A stretch of DNA of 64,000 nt from assembly GCF_928382285.1 (NCBI RefSeq), contig NZ_CAKMSS010000005.1:1-64000 (forward strand). The letters run 5' to 3'. The notes below the pieces were generated by a model. The model did not search any database. It saw nothing but the letters and a program-made list of their open reading frames with translations, and was not told where the DNA came from. Each line of letters starts with the position of its first letter. Positions within the stretch are counted from its first letter, which is position 1. The translations under genes were made by a program, and so were the position numbers. This document shows positions 8,996 through 18,511 of this stretch, piece after piece. This DNA comes from Rothia nasimurium (GTDB lineage Bacteria; Actinomycetota; Actinomycetes; Actinomycetales; Micrococcaceae).

Positions 8996-9307
8996 AAACC
9001 CTAGTTAATCCTTGAAAGTGTGTGCGAGATAGGCGTGGTACTGGGCCATAAGCAGAGCTGCCACCGTGCGAATGTCAGGAGCTCACCCGAGAGAAACACG
9101 CCCGAGTACTTAATTTTAGGTGAACAACTGTGCCAGCCATAGGTGAAAACTAGCCCACAAAACTATGACCTTCAATATGTTCTTACCCCAGATCCGCCGA
9201 CTCATCCCGTCGGGGCGAATGCCGGCGTCCGCCCCTACCGCTTCAACAAAGAAGTGGCCCGTGCTCATCGAGCACGGGCCACAGACTCTTACCAGCAGGT
9301 ATGTGCC
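8996..9307. other. Gap with operon promoter region and terminator
   Basis: This 312-bp gap lies between the surface-protein gene and the polysaccharide operon, both on the minus strand. It contains the hairpin at 9254-9282. The remainder should hold the operon promoter; a minus-strand TAAAAT near 9113-9118 is a possible -10 but has no clear -35. No gene was found. Confidence 0.5.
9254..9282 (-). terminator. Terminator of fibrinogen-domain protein gene
   Basis: Inverted arms GTGGCCCGTGCTC and GAGCACGGGCCAC form a 13-bp stem with a 3-base loop. On the minus strand the stem is followed by TTCTTTGTT. It lies 26 bp after the stop of the long surface-protein gene. Confidence 0.85.
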
Positions 9308-12300
9308 TTACTTAGTGCGCAGAACAGCTTCCATATCGAAAGTCGCGCTTTCAGAACGGCGGTAGGAGTGAACCTCAACGGCAATCACGTTCTTCCCCTG
9401 GTTCAGCTGGCTAGCGGGAACAACCACGGTAATCGGGGTTGCCTTAGCCAGTGAGTAGGGAACAGCCCTCTGCGCCGGGGTATTGGGAGCTGCGTTAGCC
9501 ATCAGGTTGGTGCGGTTGACCTCGCGGCCGTTGACGTAGATAGCGATACCGTCATCTGCGTAGGTGGTCAGAACCAGCTCCTGGTTAGCCTGCGGGGTCA
9601 GCTGCATCTCCTTACGCAGGAACATCGACATAGGCTGATTGTAGTAGGCGAACTGGACGCGGTTTGCCAGCGAGAATTCGCCCCAACCGATGGAGGTCGG
9701 TGCAACGTACCACTGACGGGCGGTGTTATAGGCGTAGTTGGTGTTACGCCAGGTCTTGTCGTATTCGTTGGTGAGTACGAAAGCGATATCCCAGTTATCG
9801 CCCGAGGCAACAACCTTCTGATCTGCAGGCTTGACCGGTTCAACCGGAGCAACAGGCTCAGCGGGAGCGGGGTTTTCCTCAACTACCGGGGGAACCGGCT
9901 CCTCAGTGATTTCTTCAATGGGCTTCACATTCGGGTTATCGGGCTGAGTGGGGGCCTCAGTGGTGGGCTCAGCAGTAGGTTCTGCGGTGGGCTCAGCCGG
10001 AGCTTCGGTGGTGGGCTCAGCGGTAGGTTCTGCGGTGGGTTCAGCCGGAGCTTCGGTTGTGGGTTCAGCAGTCGGCTCAGCAGGTGCCTCGGTGGTGGGC
10101 TCTACCGTGGGCTCAGGAGTGGGCTGAGGCTTAGCCGCTACAGCGACCGGGGTAGAAGCAGAGACGTTACCGGCAGCATCGGAGACGCGGACGAAGTAGC
10201 GAGCGTCTTCGGTGGTGGGCAGCTTGTAGCTGGTGTCCGCCGTTGAAGCAATCACGCGGTTATCGCGCAGAATCTGGTAGGTGACACCGCGCTCAGAAAC
10301 ACCGGTCCATGACAGGGTATCGGTGGTTCCGTCGGTGGTGACGGAGAGGTTGGACGCGGTAGCCGGAGCAGTAGAATCAGCGGGCGCGTAGCGGGCGAAA
10401 CCGACAGTCTGCTGCACACCGTTGTAGCCCAGGGAGCGGGTGATATCGCCGCCAACCCAGAGGGTGCCGGTGGAGTCGGTGAAGGACGCCCAGATACCGT
10501 GACCGCGCTGGCCCTGCAGGCTGGGATTGAACTGGGGCAGAATCTCGCCGGTCTGGGCATCAAATGCAGAAATCAGACGGATGGTGTTCACACCGCTGTA
10601 AGTGGGTGCGTTCCACGGATTGTCGTGGGTGGTTGCACCGTAGTAAATCCAGTCGCCACAGTGGCAGGCGGCGTAGAGCACGTTATTGCTATCGAGTGAT
10701 AGGTCCTGGAAGTCGCCGCCGCTCTTGGTGATAGCAGTGGTCAGACGGTTGCTTAGATTGGACTTATCGTACTGGGCGACGAGATGTTCAGCACCCGCAG
10801 TCCAGATAGTTGATCCGGCATCCTGCACATCGAACTGGAAGCCATCGCGATGGGTGGGGTTGGTGGCACGGTGAGACAGGGTCCACTCCCAATTCTGGGC
10901 TGCCTTGCCGTCGGTGGTGTTGATGTAGGCCAGCTTCCATGCACGCTGGTCGTTGAGGGTTGAGAAGTAGCCGGCGATAGCGACACCCTCATCGCTTGCC
11001 GAAACACCGTTGACGGTACCGTTGGTCACGGGGCGCCAGGACCAGTCAACCGAGTTGTCGTTCAGGCGGAAACGGGCGATGTTCTTGGAGTAGGCGTAGG
11101 TATCTGAGGTGGCACCCTTAACGTGGGTGAAGTTACCGCCGATGTAGACATAGTTGCCCTGCACATCGATAGCTTTGACGAAGGAGGTGCCGCTGGCGTT
11201 GCGGTTGACAACGTCCCAGCCCAGGGAGGTGTCGGTTGCACCGGTGACGGGGTCCAGAATGACAAAGCCGTTAGAGGGTTGACCGTTGACCCGGGTGAAC
11301 TCGCCACCAACTGCCAGTTTGCCGTTAGGGAGGGGTGAAATAGCCTTGACCTGGCCGTTGAGCTGGGGAGCGAAGGAACGAACCAGCTCGCCGGTATTGA
11401 CGTTGTAGCCAGCGATGAACTTCTGCTGTACCTTCTCGCCGGTGGTGGCGTTTTCAACGAAAGCGAAGTCGCCGCCGGTGTAGACGGTATCACCCAGCTG
11501 GTTAATGGCCTGGACACGGGTGTTCAGCTCACTGGTGGAACCGGTGCCGCTGTTAGCGCTGGTACGCCAAGTGACGCGGGATGAGAAGCTAGCGGGCAGC
11601 GCACGTTCGGTAGCTGCTGCGGTACCGCTATCTGCGATGTCGGTCAGGTTCAGGTCAGCCTGGGTAAGTTTGGGGCGGACGAAAACCTGGGTGAAGGGGA
11701 TGCCGTAGCCGGTACCGCGAGGGCCCCACAGGTAGGAGGCGGCGGTATCGGTGCCCTGGACGTTGCGACCAAAGGCGAAGCCAATCTTCCAGGACTGGTT
11801 GCTTCGGCCGTAGAAGTTGTTGGAGTAGTAGTAGTCGTTATCGTTGGAGATACGGTTGACTGAGGTGGCTACGGATCGGTCAGCGCCCAGTGAAGGGTCA
11901 TTATCGTAGCGGATGCTTTCCCAGGGGTGGTAGGCAGAGAGGGTCCAGGACCAGTTTTCAGTCTTGGTGCGCTTAGCGTACATGTTCTGCCAAGCGGTGC
12001 CGGCGGCATTACCTGCGCGGTAGAAGCGCACGCCGTCCTCAAGGTCCTGTACCTTGGTGTCGCCCAGCAGGGCGTCCACGGTGGAGGAGGGAAGCTGGAC
12101 AGGGGAGAAGGCATCGGTGCCGTCGGGGTTAGTTGCGAGCTCGCGGGGGTCGCCCTTACCGGCGTAGTCCTCGCTCCAGCCTTCACGGCCGCGGCCAATC
12201 ATGACCCAGCCACCGCCGTTGGTTTCCTGGTCACAGTAGAACTGGGCGGGGGCGTCCATTTCGTCGGTCCAGAGCCAGTAGGCGCCGGACTTGGATTCGG

Positions 12301-12463
12301 GGTCGTTCTGCTTGATTTCCCAGCAGGACGCCGCTGCGGTTTCGGTAGTGAGACCGTTGGCTACATACTCGTTGGTTGCAATAGCACCGGGGATGACGGA
12401 GACGCCAACGCCCAGGGCGACCGCACCAACGGCGATCTTAGTAAATAGTGAGGGTTTTTTCAT
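9308..12463 (-). CDS. Secreted fibrinogen-domain, beta-propeller, FN3 surface protein
   Basis: The 1051-residue product has a signal peptide (MKKPSLFTKIAVGAVALGVG onward, cleavage probably near residue 30). A fibrinogen-like domain follows (about 45-275) with the motif FYCDQETNGGGWVMIGRG, the YCDxxxxGGGW signature. About residues 295-695 are repeated beta-propeller strands (for example VYTGGDFAFV, LAVGGEFTRVNG, VYIGGNFTHVKG). An FN3-like domain (about 700-780), a Thr/Pro/Glu-rich linker of repeats (about 785-880) and a C-terminal jelly-roll-like domain with TYADDGIAIYVNG and GKNVIAVEVH come last. There is no LPXTG motif or membrane anchor, so it is secreted or held non-covalently. Fibrinogen-like domains often bind acetylated sugars; binding to the polymer made by the neighbouring operon is inference. 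It starts 6 bp after the stop of the lipoprotein gene. Confidence 0.85.
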   Translation of the reverse strand: MKKPSLFTKIAVGAVALGVGVSVIPGAIATNEYVANGLTTETAAASCWEIKQNDPESKSGAYWLWTDEMDAPAQFYCDQETNGGGWVMIGRGREGWSEDYAGKGDPRELATNPDGTDAFSPVQLPSSTVDALLGDTKVQDLEDGVRFYRAGNAAGTAWQNMYAKRTKTENWSWTLSAYHPWESIRYDNDPSLGADRSVATSVNRISNDNDYYYSNNFYGRSNQSWKIGFAFGRNVQGTDTAASYLWGPRGTGYGIPFTQVFVRPKLTQADLNLTDIADSGTAAATERALPASFSSRVTWRTSANSGTGSTSELNTRVQAINQLGDTVYTGGDFAFVENATTGEKVQQKFIAGYNVNTGELVRSFAPQLNGQVKAISPLPNGKLAVGGEFTRVNGQPSNGFVILDPVTGATDTSLGWDVVNRNASGTSFVKAIDVQGNYVYIGGNFTHVKGATSDTYAYSKNIARFRLNDNSVDWSWRPVTNGTVNGVSASDEGVAIAGYFSTLNDQRAWKLAYINTTDGKAAQNWEWTLSHRATNPTHRDGFQFDVQDAGSTIWTAGAEHLVAQYDKSNLSNRLTTAITKSGGDFQDLSLDSNNVLYAACHCGDWIYYGATTHDNPWNAPTYSGVNTIRLISAFDAQTGEILPQFNPSLQGQRGHGIWASFTDSTGTLWVGGDITRSLGYNGVQQTVGFARYAPADSTAPATASNLSVTTDGTTDTLSWTGVSERGVTYQILRDNRVIASTADTSYKLPTTEDARYFVRVSDAAGNVSASTPVAVAAKPQPTPEPTVEPTTEAPAEPTAEPTTEAPAEPTAEPTAEPTTEAPAEPTAEPTAEPTTEAPTQPDNPNVKPIEEITEEPVPPVVEENPAPAEPVAPVEPVKPADQKVVASGDNWDIAFVLTNEYDKTWRNTNYAYNTARQWYVAPTSIGWGEFSLANRVQFAYYNQPMSMFLRKEMQLTPQANQELVLTTYADDGIAIYVNGREVNRTNLMANAAPNTPAQRAVPYSLAKATPITVVVPASQLNQGKNVIAVEVHSYRRSESATFDMEAVLRTK
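9952..10130 (-). repeat. Tandem 48-bp coding repeats (Pro/Thr/Glu linker)
   Basis: Two nearly identical 48-bp units followed by a 36-bp shortened unit and a degenerate unit encode TEAPAEPTAEPTAEPT-type 16-residue repeats in the surface protein. Units differ by a few silent or near-silent changes. Such tracts commonly change copy number between strains. Confidence 0.8.
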
Positions 12464-12469
12464 GTGTGT

Positions 12470-13231
12470 TTAGCAATCTGCGTTGTTGGGGAAATCGTGG
12501 GAAGCAATCTTCCATTCCCCGTTGTTTTCGACCAGAGTAAAAATGTTGAGTGAGCGGGGGAACTGGTTGGAGCTGACGGTGTTACCCGCAGCATCTACAA
12601 CTTTGACTCCCGAGGAATCGAGGCAGACTTCCATGATTTTGGCTGCCTGGCCGTTGTACTCACCATCGGCGATGCGGGGGGTGCCCACGACGGTTGAGGT
12701 TCCCTCAACATGCCAGCCTGACTGGGCGTACTCGGTTGCGGTAGCAAGGTACTGGTCAAGGGCTGTGCCGGTGGCTGCCGCTTCAAGCTGCGCTGTGGTT
12801 TCTGCAGAGATGTAGCTTTCAACCGCGTTTTCGTTGGCTTGAACGCTTTCGGTATCGCTGGAAATTTCTTCCCCGGTGCTGTTTGCATCGCTGGACCCGG
12901 TAGCTGGTTCAATTCCGCCGAGCGCCCCTTGGATATCGGTGTAGAGCTGTTCGGTGGTTTGAACTTCTTCGGTGTCTACAGCGGCTTCGCTCGCTTCAGC
13001 GAGGGCCTCGGAACCCGCGAAGTTTTCGGTGAGCGTTTCACCGGCGCTATTGGTTGCAGTTGCCGCTGCCGCAGAGGCTGAGCTTGAAGCGCTTTCGGAG
13101 CTGCTAGCGTTGCTGTCGGATGAGCCGCAGGCCGCAAGGGCTAGAGTGGCGCTGGCGCACAGGGCAAGGACGCCGGTGCGCAGGCTGGGCGCGCGCAGGG
13201 CAGCAGAGAGGGGTGTCCCTAATTGTTTCAT
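12470..13231 (-). CDS. Putative lipoprotein with NTF2-like C-terminus
   Basis: The 253-residue protein starts with a basic n-region, a hydrophobic core and the lipobox LAAC (Cys about residue 35), so it should be lipidated and anchored outside the membrane. A low-complexity Ser/Ala stretch (about 36-65) and an acidic linker follow. The last 110 residues, from AQLEAAATGTALDQYLATAT to SHDFPNNADC, look like a small alpha/beta NTF2-like domain, with two cysteines (EVCLDSSG and the last residue) that may form a disulfide. Such lipoproteins are frequent in actinobacteria but without assigned function. The surface-protein gene begins 6 bp downstream, so the two are probably cotranscribed. Confidence 0.75.
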   Translation of the reverse strand: MKQLGTPLSAALRAPSLRTGVLALCASATLALAACGSSDSNASSSESASSSASAAAATATNSAGETLTENFAGSEALAEASEAAVDTEEVQTTEQLYTDIQGALGGIEPATGSSDANSTGEEISSDTESVQANENAVESYISAETTAQLEAAATGTALDQYLATATEYAQSGWHVEGTSTVVGTPRIADGEYNGQAAKIMEVCLDSSGVKVVDAAGNTVSSNQFPRSLNIFTLVENNGEWKIASHDFPNNADC

Positions 13232-13572
13232 TAAGTCCCTAAAAGTTGTGGTGCGTGGTGGGGTAAAGCTCGCTGGTGCTCCGTGCGAAAGGAGTGGGGT
13301 TTTGCCAGAGTGCTTTACCGGTCATCTCATATTACCGGTTGGTCCTCGGGTGGGTTAATAGCCTTAGGCGGAAAAGATTGGGTTACTCGGTAGTAACTTA
13401 TGGGGACAAGAATGGTTTTCCTCGAAAATACTATTGGTGTTTATCACACTTGTATTAGTTATTTCCTTGAATAGAGGCTTCTACCGTCTTAGCGGTTTAG
13501 CCCTTAGGGTAGTGAAGATGCCTGTGGGATAATGGAGCCTGCACCAACCGGCCTTACCCCAGGGGAGTGAAG
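13232..13572. other. Divergent promoter region of lipoprotein gene and mfd
   Basis: This 341-bp gap lies between divergent genes. TTACCGGT occurs twice (near 13316 and 13334). A plausible extended -10 for mfd, TGTGGGATAAT, ends about 40 bp before the start. No reading frame or RNA was found. Confidence 0.5.
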
Positions 13573-16500
13573 ATGTCACTGAGCGGCCTTGCCCAAGCCC
13601 TCACCCACGAGCCCAGCTATACCGCAATCATCACCCAGGCAGGTACAGACCCCAAAGCCCGCCTCGATGAATTTCTGATTGGCTCTCCTGACGGGGCCAG
13701 GCCCTTTCTGCTTGCCGGTATAGCCCAGCAACTTGCCGCCCAGAACGAGCCGACCCCGCCCGTCCTGCTAGCTGTCACCGCTACCGACCGCGAGGCTGAA
13801 GACACCGTCACCGCCCTAGAATCGGTGCTAGAGCCTGGACAGGCCCAGCTCTTCCCGGCCTGGGAAACCCTGCCGCATGAGCGTCTCTCCCCGCGAAGCG
13901 ATACCGTGGGCCAGCGCCTAGCGGTCTTGCGCGCCCTCGCCGAGGGTGGTGCGTCCGCTCCCCGGGTGCTCGTTGCCCCTATTCGCTCGGTGCTGCAGCC
14001 CCTGGTCGCAGGTCTCGAAAAAATGCAGCCGGTGACCCTGCGGGTGGGCGAAGAACAAGACTTTGATGCCCTGATTAAATCTCTCGCGTCGGCCGCCTAT
14101 TCCCGCGTTGACCTGGTGTCAAAACGCGGAGAATTTGCCGTGCGCGGCGGCATTATCGATATTTTCTCACCGACCGCAGCCCACCCCGCCCGTATCGAAT
14201 TCTTTGGGGACGAGGTCGAGAATATCCGCTGGTTCTCGGTTGCTGACCAGCGCACCCTGCCCGGCAAAGACCACCCCACCGAGCTACTCGCCCCTCCCTG
14301 CCGCGAACTCCTGATTACCCCCAGCGTGATGAGCCGGGCAGCCAGGCTCAAAGGGTCCTTCCCAGGCGCTGCCGCCATGCTCGAAAAAATTGCCGGTGGT
14401 ATTTATGTTGAGGGCATGGAGTCCCTGATTCCCCTGCTGGTTGACGATATGGTGACCCTGCTCGACCACCTGCCCCCGGGGTCCCTGCCCCTTATTATCG
14501 AGCCGGAAAAGGTACGCTCCCGCGCAACCGACCTGGTTGCCACCAACGAGGAGTTCCTGCTGGCGGCCTGGGATTCTGTCACCGACACAACGGACGCCCC
14601 CATCGACCTGGGTGCCAACGGCCCCGATGGTCTGAGCGCCGGTAGCTTCCGCACCATTGCCGCCCTGCGAGAAACCGCCCTCGCGAAGGGCTTTGGCTGG
14701 TGGGCTATGACGGCCCTGGGCGTTGACGACGCCATCGATGACGGGATTGACTCGGTCCAGCTGGCTGCCCGTGCCCCCCATACCTACTCGGGCAACGTGA
14801 CCGAGCTGCTGACCGAAGTTGGGAAGAAGGTAAAGGACGGGTGGCGGATTACCGTGGTGACCGACGGGCCAGGCCCGCTCACCCGCCTGCTTGACCTTTT
14901 CCAGGAAGCCGAGATACCGGCGTCTCGCGTGGACAGCCTGACGAAACTGCCTGAGCCGGGCATCATCGAGATGACCACCGCCTCCATGGGGCGCGGCTTC
15001 ATGATGGACGGCGAAAAGCTGGGTCTACTGACCGAGGCAGATATCCTGGGCCGCACCAGCCCCTACGCCACCCGCGACCTGCGCAGCGGCAAGCTACCGG
15101 TGCGCCGCCGCAAGAACGCGGTTGACCCCATGAGCCTGTCAGCCGGCGACTACGTGGTGCACGAACAACACGGTATCGGCCAGTTCGTCGAGCTGATCCA
15201 GCGCCCCATTGCCGGGGCAACCGTCATGCCCGGGCAGCCCAAGCCCATGAAGGAATACCTGGTGCTGGAGTACGCCCCCTCCAAACGGGGCGGGCCCAAG
15301 GACCGCCTTTTTGTGCCCTCGGACCAGCTGGACCAGGTCTCTAACTACGTGGGCGGCGACGCCCCGACGCTGTCAAAGATGGGTGGCTCCGACTGGGCTA
15401 AGACCAAGTCAAAGGCCCGCAAGGCCGTCAAGGAAATTGCTGCTGACCTGATTAAACTCTACTCAGCCCGCCAGGCCTCCCGCGGCCATGCCTTCGGCCC
15501 CGACACCCCCTGGCAGCGGGAACTGGAAGAAGCCTTCCCTTACAACGAAACCCCCGACCAGCTCTCGGCTATCAACGAGGTCAAGGCCGATATGGAGCGC
15601 GAAATCCCCATGGACCGCCTGATCTCGGGCGATGTGGGCTACGGCAAGACCGAAATCGCCGTGCGTGCTGCCTTCAAGGCTGTGCAGGACGGCAAACAGG
15701 TGGCCGTCCTCGTTCCCACCACCCTGCTGGCCCAGCAGCACTACGAGACTTTTACCGAGCGTTTCTCGGGCTTCCCGGTCTCCATCAAGGTGCTCTCCCG
15801 CTTCCAGAAAGCCAAGGAATCGGCTGAAATCGCTGAGGGCATTAAGAACGGGTCGGTCGATGTGGTCGTCGGTACCCACCGCATTCTCTCCGAGTCGGTG
15901 GACTGGAAGGACCTGGGCCTGGTCATTATCGACGAGGAACAGCGCTTCGGTGTTGAGCACAAGGAAAAGCTCAAAACCATGCGCACCAACGTGGACGTGC
16001 TGGCCATGAGCGCTACCCCTATCCCGCGAACCCTGGAGATGTCCCTAACCGGTATCCGCGAGACCTCTACCCTTGCCACCCCGCCCGAGGAGCGCCACCC
16101 CGTCCTCACCTTCGTTGGCCCCCGCACCGACAAGCAAATTACCGCAGCTATCCGCCGCGAACTTATGCGTGAGGGGCAGGTCTTTGTGGTGCACAACCGG
16201 GTTTCAACCATCGAAGAGACCGCCAACGAGATTCAAAAACTGGTGCCCGAGGCCCGCATCGCGGTGGCCCACGGGCGCATGAGCGAATCCCGCCTGGAAA
16301 AAATCATCGTGGACTTCTGGGAACGTAAGTTCGACGTGCTGGTCTCGACCACCATCGTCGAAACCGGCCTGGATATCTCGAACGCCAACACCCTGATCGT
16401 GGATCAGGCCCAGAATTACGGCCTGTCCCAGCTTCACCAGCTGCGCGGACGCGTGGGGCGCGGCCGCGAGCGCGCCTACGCCTACTTCCTCTACCCGGCT

Positions 16501-17214
16501 GAGAAGGTGCTGACCGAGGTCGCCCACGAGCGTCTGAAAGCGGTAGCGACCCACAACGAACTGGGTGCCGGTATGCGCCTGGCCATGAAGGACCTGGAAA
16601 TTCGCGGTGCCGGTAACCTGCTGGGCGGTGAACAGTCGGGCCATATCGCCGGTGTTGGCTTTGACCTCTACCTGCGTCTGGTGGGGGAGGCCGTGGCTAA
16701 CTTCCAGCACGGGGAGAAGGAAGAAGCTCCCGCTGAGATTAAGGTCGATCTGCCGGTCAACGCCCACATGCCGCACGACTACGTGAGTTCAGAGCGCCTG
16801 CGCCTGTCTGCCTACCGGCAGATTGCCCAGGCCCAGACCGCTGAAGAACTGGCAGAGGCCCGCGAGGAGCTGGTCGACCGATACGGCACCCCGCCAGCTC
16901 CCGTTGAAAACCTGTTTAAGGTTGCAGCGCTTCGCCAGCGCGCTCGCGCTGTGGGGCTGAGTGAAATTGTGGCGATGGGCCCCAAAGTGCGCTTTTTCCC
17001 GGCCAATGACCTGCCGGAGTCCCGCCAGATGCGCCTAGACCGCATGTACCCGGGTGCCCAGTACCGGCAGATTCCGGGTACCGAGAACTGGCAGATTCTG
17101 GTGCCCCGCCCCAAGACGTCCGCTGTTGGGGGTAAAGACCTGGTGGATGATGCCATGGTGGAGTGGACCGAGCAGTTCATCCATGCCATCTTCGAGGCCG
17201 GCGTCGCCGGTTGA
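13573..17214 (+). CDS. mfd: Transcription-repair coupling factor Mfd
   Basis: The 1213-residue protein is full length for Mfd. It has the UvrB-homology region (about 50-350, with HERLSPRSDTVGQRL), the RNA polymerase interaction domain (about 515-590, SAGDYVVHEQHGIGQFVEL) and superfamily 2 helicase motifs. These include Walker A SGDVGYGKTEIAVRA, the DEEQ box (IDEEQRFG), motif III SATPIPRT and motif VI QLRGRVGRG. The C-terminal TRCF domain ends near residue 1170. It displaces stalled RNA polymerase and recruits UvrA to lesions. The ATG at 13573 is chosen over the in-frame GTG at 13567 because GGGGAG lies 5 bases before the ATG but abuts the GTG. It is transcribed alone, with strong hairpins after its stop. 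Confidence 0.97.
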   Translation: MSLSGLAQALTHEPSYTAIITQAGTDPKARLDEFLIGSPDGARPFLLAGIAQQLAAQNEPTPPVLLAVTATDREAEDTVTALESVLEPGQAQLFPAWETLPHERLSPRSDTVGQRLAVLRALAEGGASAPRVLVAPIRSVLQPLVAGLEKMQPVTLRVGEEQDFDALIKSLASAAYSRVDLVSKRGEFAVRGGIIDIFSPTAAHPARIEFFGDEVENIRWFSVADQRTLPGKDHPTELLAPPCRELLITPSVMSRAARLKGSFPGAAAMLEKIAGGIYVEGMESLIPLLVDDMVTLLDHLPPGSLPLIIEPEKVRSRATDLVATNEEFLLAAWDSVTDTTDAPIDLGANGPDGLSAGSFRTIAALRETALAKGFGWWAMTALGVDDAIDDGIDSVQLAARAPHTYSGNVTELLTEVGKKVKDGWRITVVTDGPGPLTRLLDLFQEAEIPASRVDSLTKLPEPGIIEMTTASMGRGFMMDGEKLGLLTEADILGRTSPYATRDLRSGKLPVRRRKNAVDPMSLSAGDYVVHEQHGIGQFVELIQRPIAGATVMPGQPKPMKEYLVLEYAPSKRGGPKDRLFVPSDQLDQVSNYVGGDAPTLSKMGGSDWAKTKSKARKAVKEIAADLIKLYSARQASRGHAFGPDTPWQRELEEAFPYNETPDQLSAINEVKADMEREIPMDRLISGDVGYGKTEIAVRAAFKAVQDGKQVAVLVPTTLLAQQHYETFTERFSGFPVSIKVLSRFQKAKESAEIAEGIKNGSVDVVVGTHRILSESVDWKDLGLVIIDEEQRFGVEHKEKLKTMRTNVDVLAMSATPIPRTLEMSLTGIRETSTLATPPEERHPVLTFVGPRTDKQITAAIRRELMREGQVFVVHNRVSTIEETANEIQKLVPEARIAVAHGRMSESRLEKIIVDFWERKFDVLVSTTIVETGLDISNANTLIVDQAQNYGLSQLHQLRGRVGRGRERAYAYFLYPAEKVLTEVAHERLKAVATHNELGAGMRLAMKDLEIRGAGNLLGGEQSGHIAGVGFDLYLRLVGEAVANFQHGEKEEAPAEIKVDLPVNAHMPHDYVSSERLRLSAYRQIAQAQTAEELAEAREELVDRYGTPPAPVENLFKVAALRQRARAVGLSEIVAMGPKVRFFPANDLPESRQMRLDRMYPGAQYRQIPGTENWQILVPRPKTSAVGGKDLVDDAMVEWTEQFIHAIFEAGVAG

Positions 17215-17221
17215 TAACGCG

Positions 17222-17288
17222 GTAGGTACCATCTGAGTCAGAAAAACCCATCTGGTTTGTGGGTTTTTCTGAACTAGATGGTACCTAC
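17222..17288 (+). terminator. Long two-step hairpin after mfd
   Basis: Two perfect 13-bp stems are stacked: 17222-17234 with 17276-17288, and 17238-17250 with 17260-17272. They are separated by a 3x3 internal loop and closed by a 9-base loop. The inner right arm carries GGGTTTTTCT. It begins 7 bp after the mfd stop. Confidence 0.7.
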
Positions 17289-17315
17289 TCCCATCGGTGC
17301 CTTTGCAGGAAGAAA

Positions 17316-17354
17316 CAAGGGGCGGCCCACCTGAACAGGTGGGCCGCCCCCTTG
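17316..17354. terminator. Terminator between mfd and convergent membrane gene
   Basis: Nearly perfect 18-bp arms (one extra G in the right arm) close over a GAAC-type loop. It sits 21 bp before the stop of the convergent small membrane protein gene and probably acts for it. Confidence 0.7.
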
Positions 17355-17375
17355 CTATCAACAGCGTGTGTCTCT

Positions 17376-17702
17376 TTACTTGAGTGAGAGCTCAGTGCCG
17401 CTGGTGCGAACCTTCTCGTTGGTCTTCGAAGGCAGGAACCACAGGGGGATGATGAAGGTGACGCCGTAAAGCAGTACAGCTACGGTCCACCAGCCCCAGC
17501 CGCCCTCGGGGTACATGCCCAGGGTGTAGAGGCAGCCCAGCAGGAGCACGAAGCAAAGAACGAAGAGAGCAATGTTAGAGCCCAGTTCCTTGGTGCCTGA
17601 GTACTGGGGGGTGCCGTTGCGGGCGGGGGCGCCGGATTCCATCCCGAAGGATTCAACGTTGGAGCGCTTCTCAGCCTCTGACTTATTAGTGGTCTTAGAC
17701 AT
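17376..17702 (-). CDS. Small two-helix membrane protein, unknown function
   Basis: The 108-residue protein has a hydrophilic N-terminus (about 1-42), two membrane helices (about 43-63 and 70-92) joined by a short GMYPEGGWGWW turn, and a short basic C-terminus. I do not recognise a family. It resembles many small actinobacterial membrane proteins of unknown role. The gene is preceded by a reasonable AAGGAC ribosome binding sequence and an 87-bp gap to the deoC start region, so it may be monocistronic. Codon use is like its neighbours. Confidence 0.7.
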   Translation of the reverse strand: MSKTTNKSEAEKRSNVESFGMESGAPARNGTPQYSGTKELGSNIALFVLCFVLLLGCLYTLGMYPEGGWGWWTVAVLLYGVTFIIPLWFLPSKTNEKVRTSGTELSLK

Positions 17703-17789
17703 GGGGAAGTCCTTTTCGTGTGTGTACTTTATTACTCAGTATAGGTGTTATACCGGTGGTTCGCACCATATGACAGAGACAAACCTGGC

Positions 17790-18482
17790 CTAGTAGCCGC
17801 CCTCAGCAGCTTCGCCCGCACCGATGATAGCGATACCCTTTGAGGCACCGATACGGGTAGCACCGGCTTCGATCATGGCCAGGGCTTCGTCGCGGGTGCG
17901 GACGCCGCCAGAGGCCTTGACGCCCAGGTCGGGGCCGACAGTGGCACGCATCAGGGCGATATCTTCAACGGTCGCACCGGCGGACGAGTAGCCAGTGGAG
18001 GTCTTGACGAAGTCAGCTCCCGCCTCAACAGAAGCCTGGCAGGCCAGGACCTTCTGGTCATCGGTCAGCTCGGAGGTCTCGATAATGACCTTGAGCAGGG
18101 CGCCACCGGCATGGGCTGCCTCGGCGACAGCCTTGATATCGGCAACCAGGGCCTCCTTCTTGTTGGCGCGGGCATCGGCGATGTTGATGACCATATCAAC
18201 TTCGCGGGCACCGGCTTCAACGGCGGTCTTGGCTTCAAAAGCCTTGACTACGGTGGCGCTGGCTCCGAAGGGGAAGCCTACGACCACGCAGGGGACGGAG
18301 GCAGACCCGGCAAGTTCTTCGGCCAGCACGGGGGCCCAGACGGGGTTAGCGCAGACAGAGGCGAAGCCGTACTGCTTGGCTTCGGCACAAAGGCGGCGGA
18401 CGTCAGCCTCTGAGGCGGAGGGGGCCAGGATGGTGTGGTCAATCATGGCAGCCAGTTCGGCTGCTGAAAGTTCGAGAGTCAT
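17790..18482 (-). CDS. deoC: Deoxyribose-phosphate aldolase
   Basis: The 230-residue protein is a complete class I aldolase of the DeoC family. It cleaves 2-deoxyribose-5-phosphate to glyceraldehyde-3-phosphate and acetaldehyde. Visible signatures are [22 protein letters not shown], the VGFPFG segment, [29 protein letters not shown] with the lysine at about residue 150, and [19 protein letters not shown], whose lysine is the Schiff-base residue. [23 protein letters not shown] forms the phosphate site. It is third in the minus-strand operon punA, mutase, deoC, giving a complete route for deoxynucleoside breakdown. Confidence 0.96.
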   Translation of the reverse strand: MTLELSAAELAAMIDHTILAPSASEADVRRLCAEAKQYGFASVCANPVWAPVLAEELAGSASVPCVVVGFPFGASATVVKAFEAKTAVEAGAREVDMVINIADARANKKEALVADIKAVAEAAHAGGALLKVIIETSELTDDQKVLACQASVEAGADFVKTSTGYSSAGATVEDIALMRATVGPDLGVKASGGVRTRDEALAMIEAGATRIGASKGIAIIGAGEAAEGGY

Positions 18483-18511
18483 AGTGTTTCTTCCTTGAAA
18501 TCTTGGTTTGT

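Noticed and set aside
9952..10130. CRISPR-like repeat array
   Set aside because: The 48-bp units are contiguous, without spacers, and encode an in-frame linker of the surface protein.
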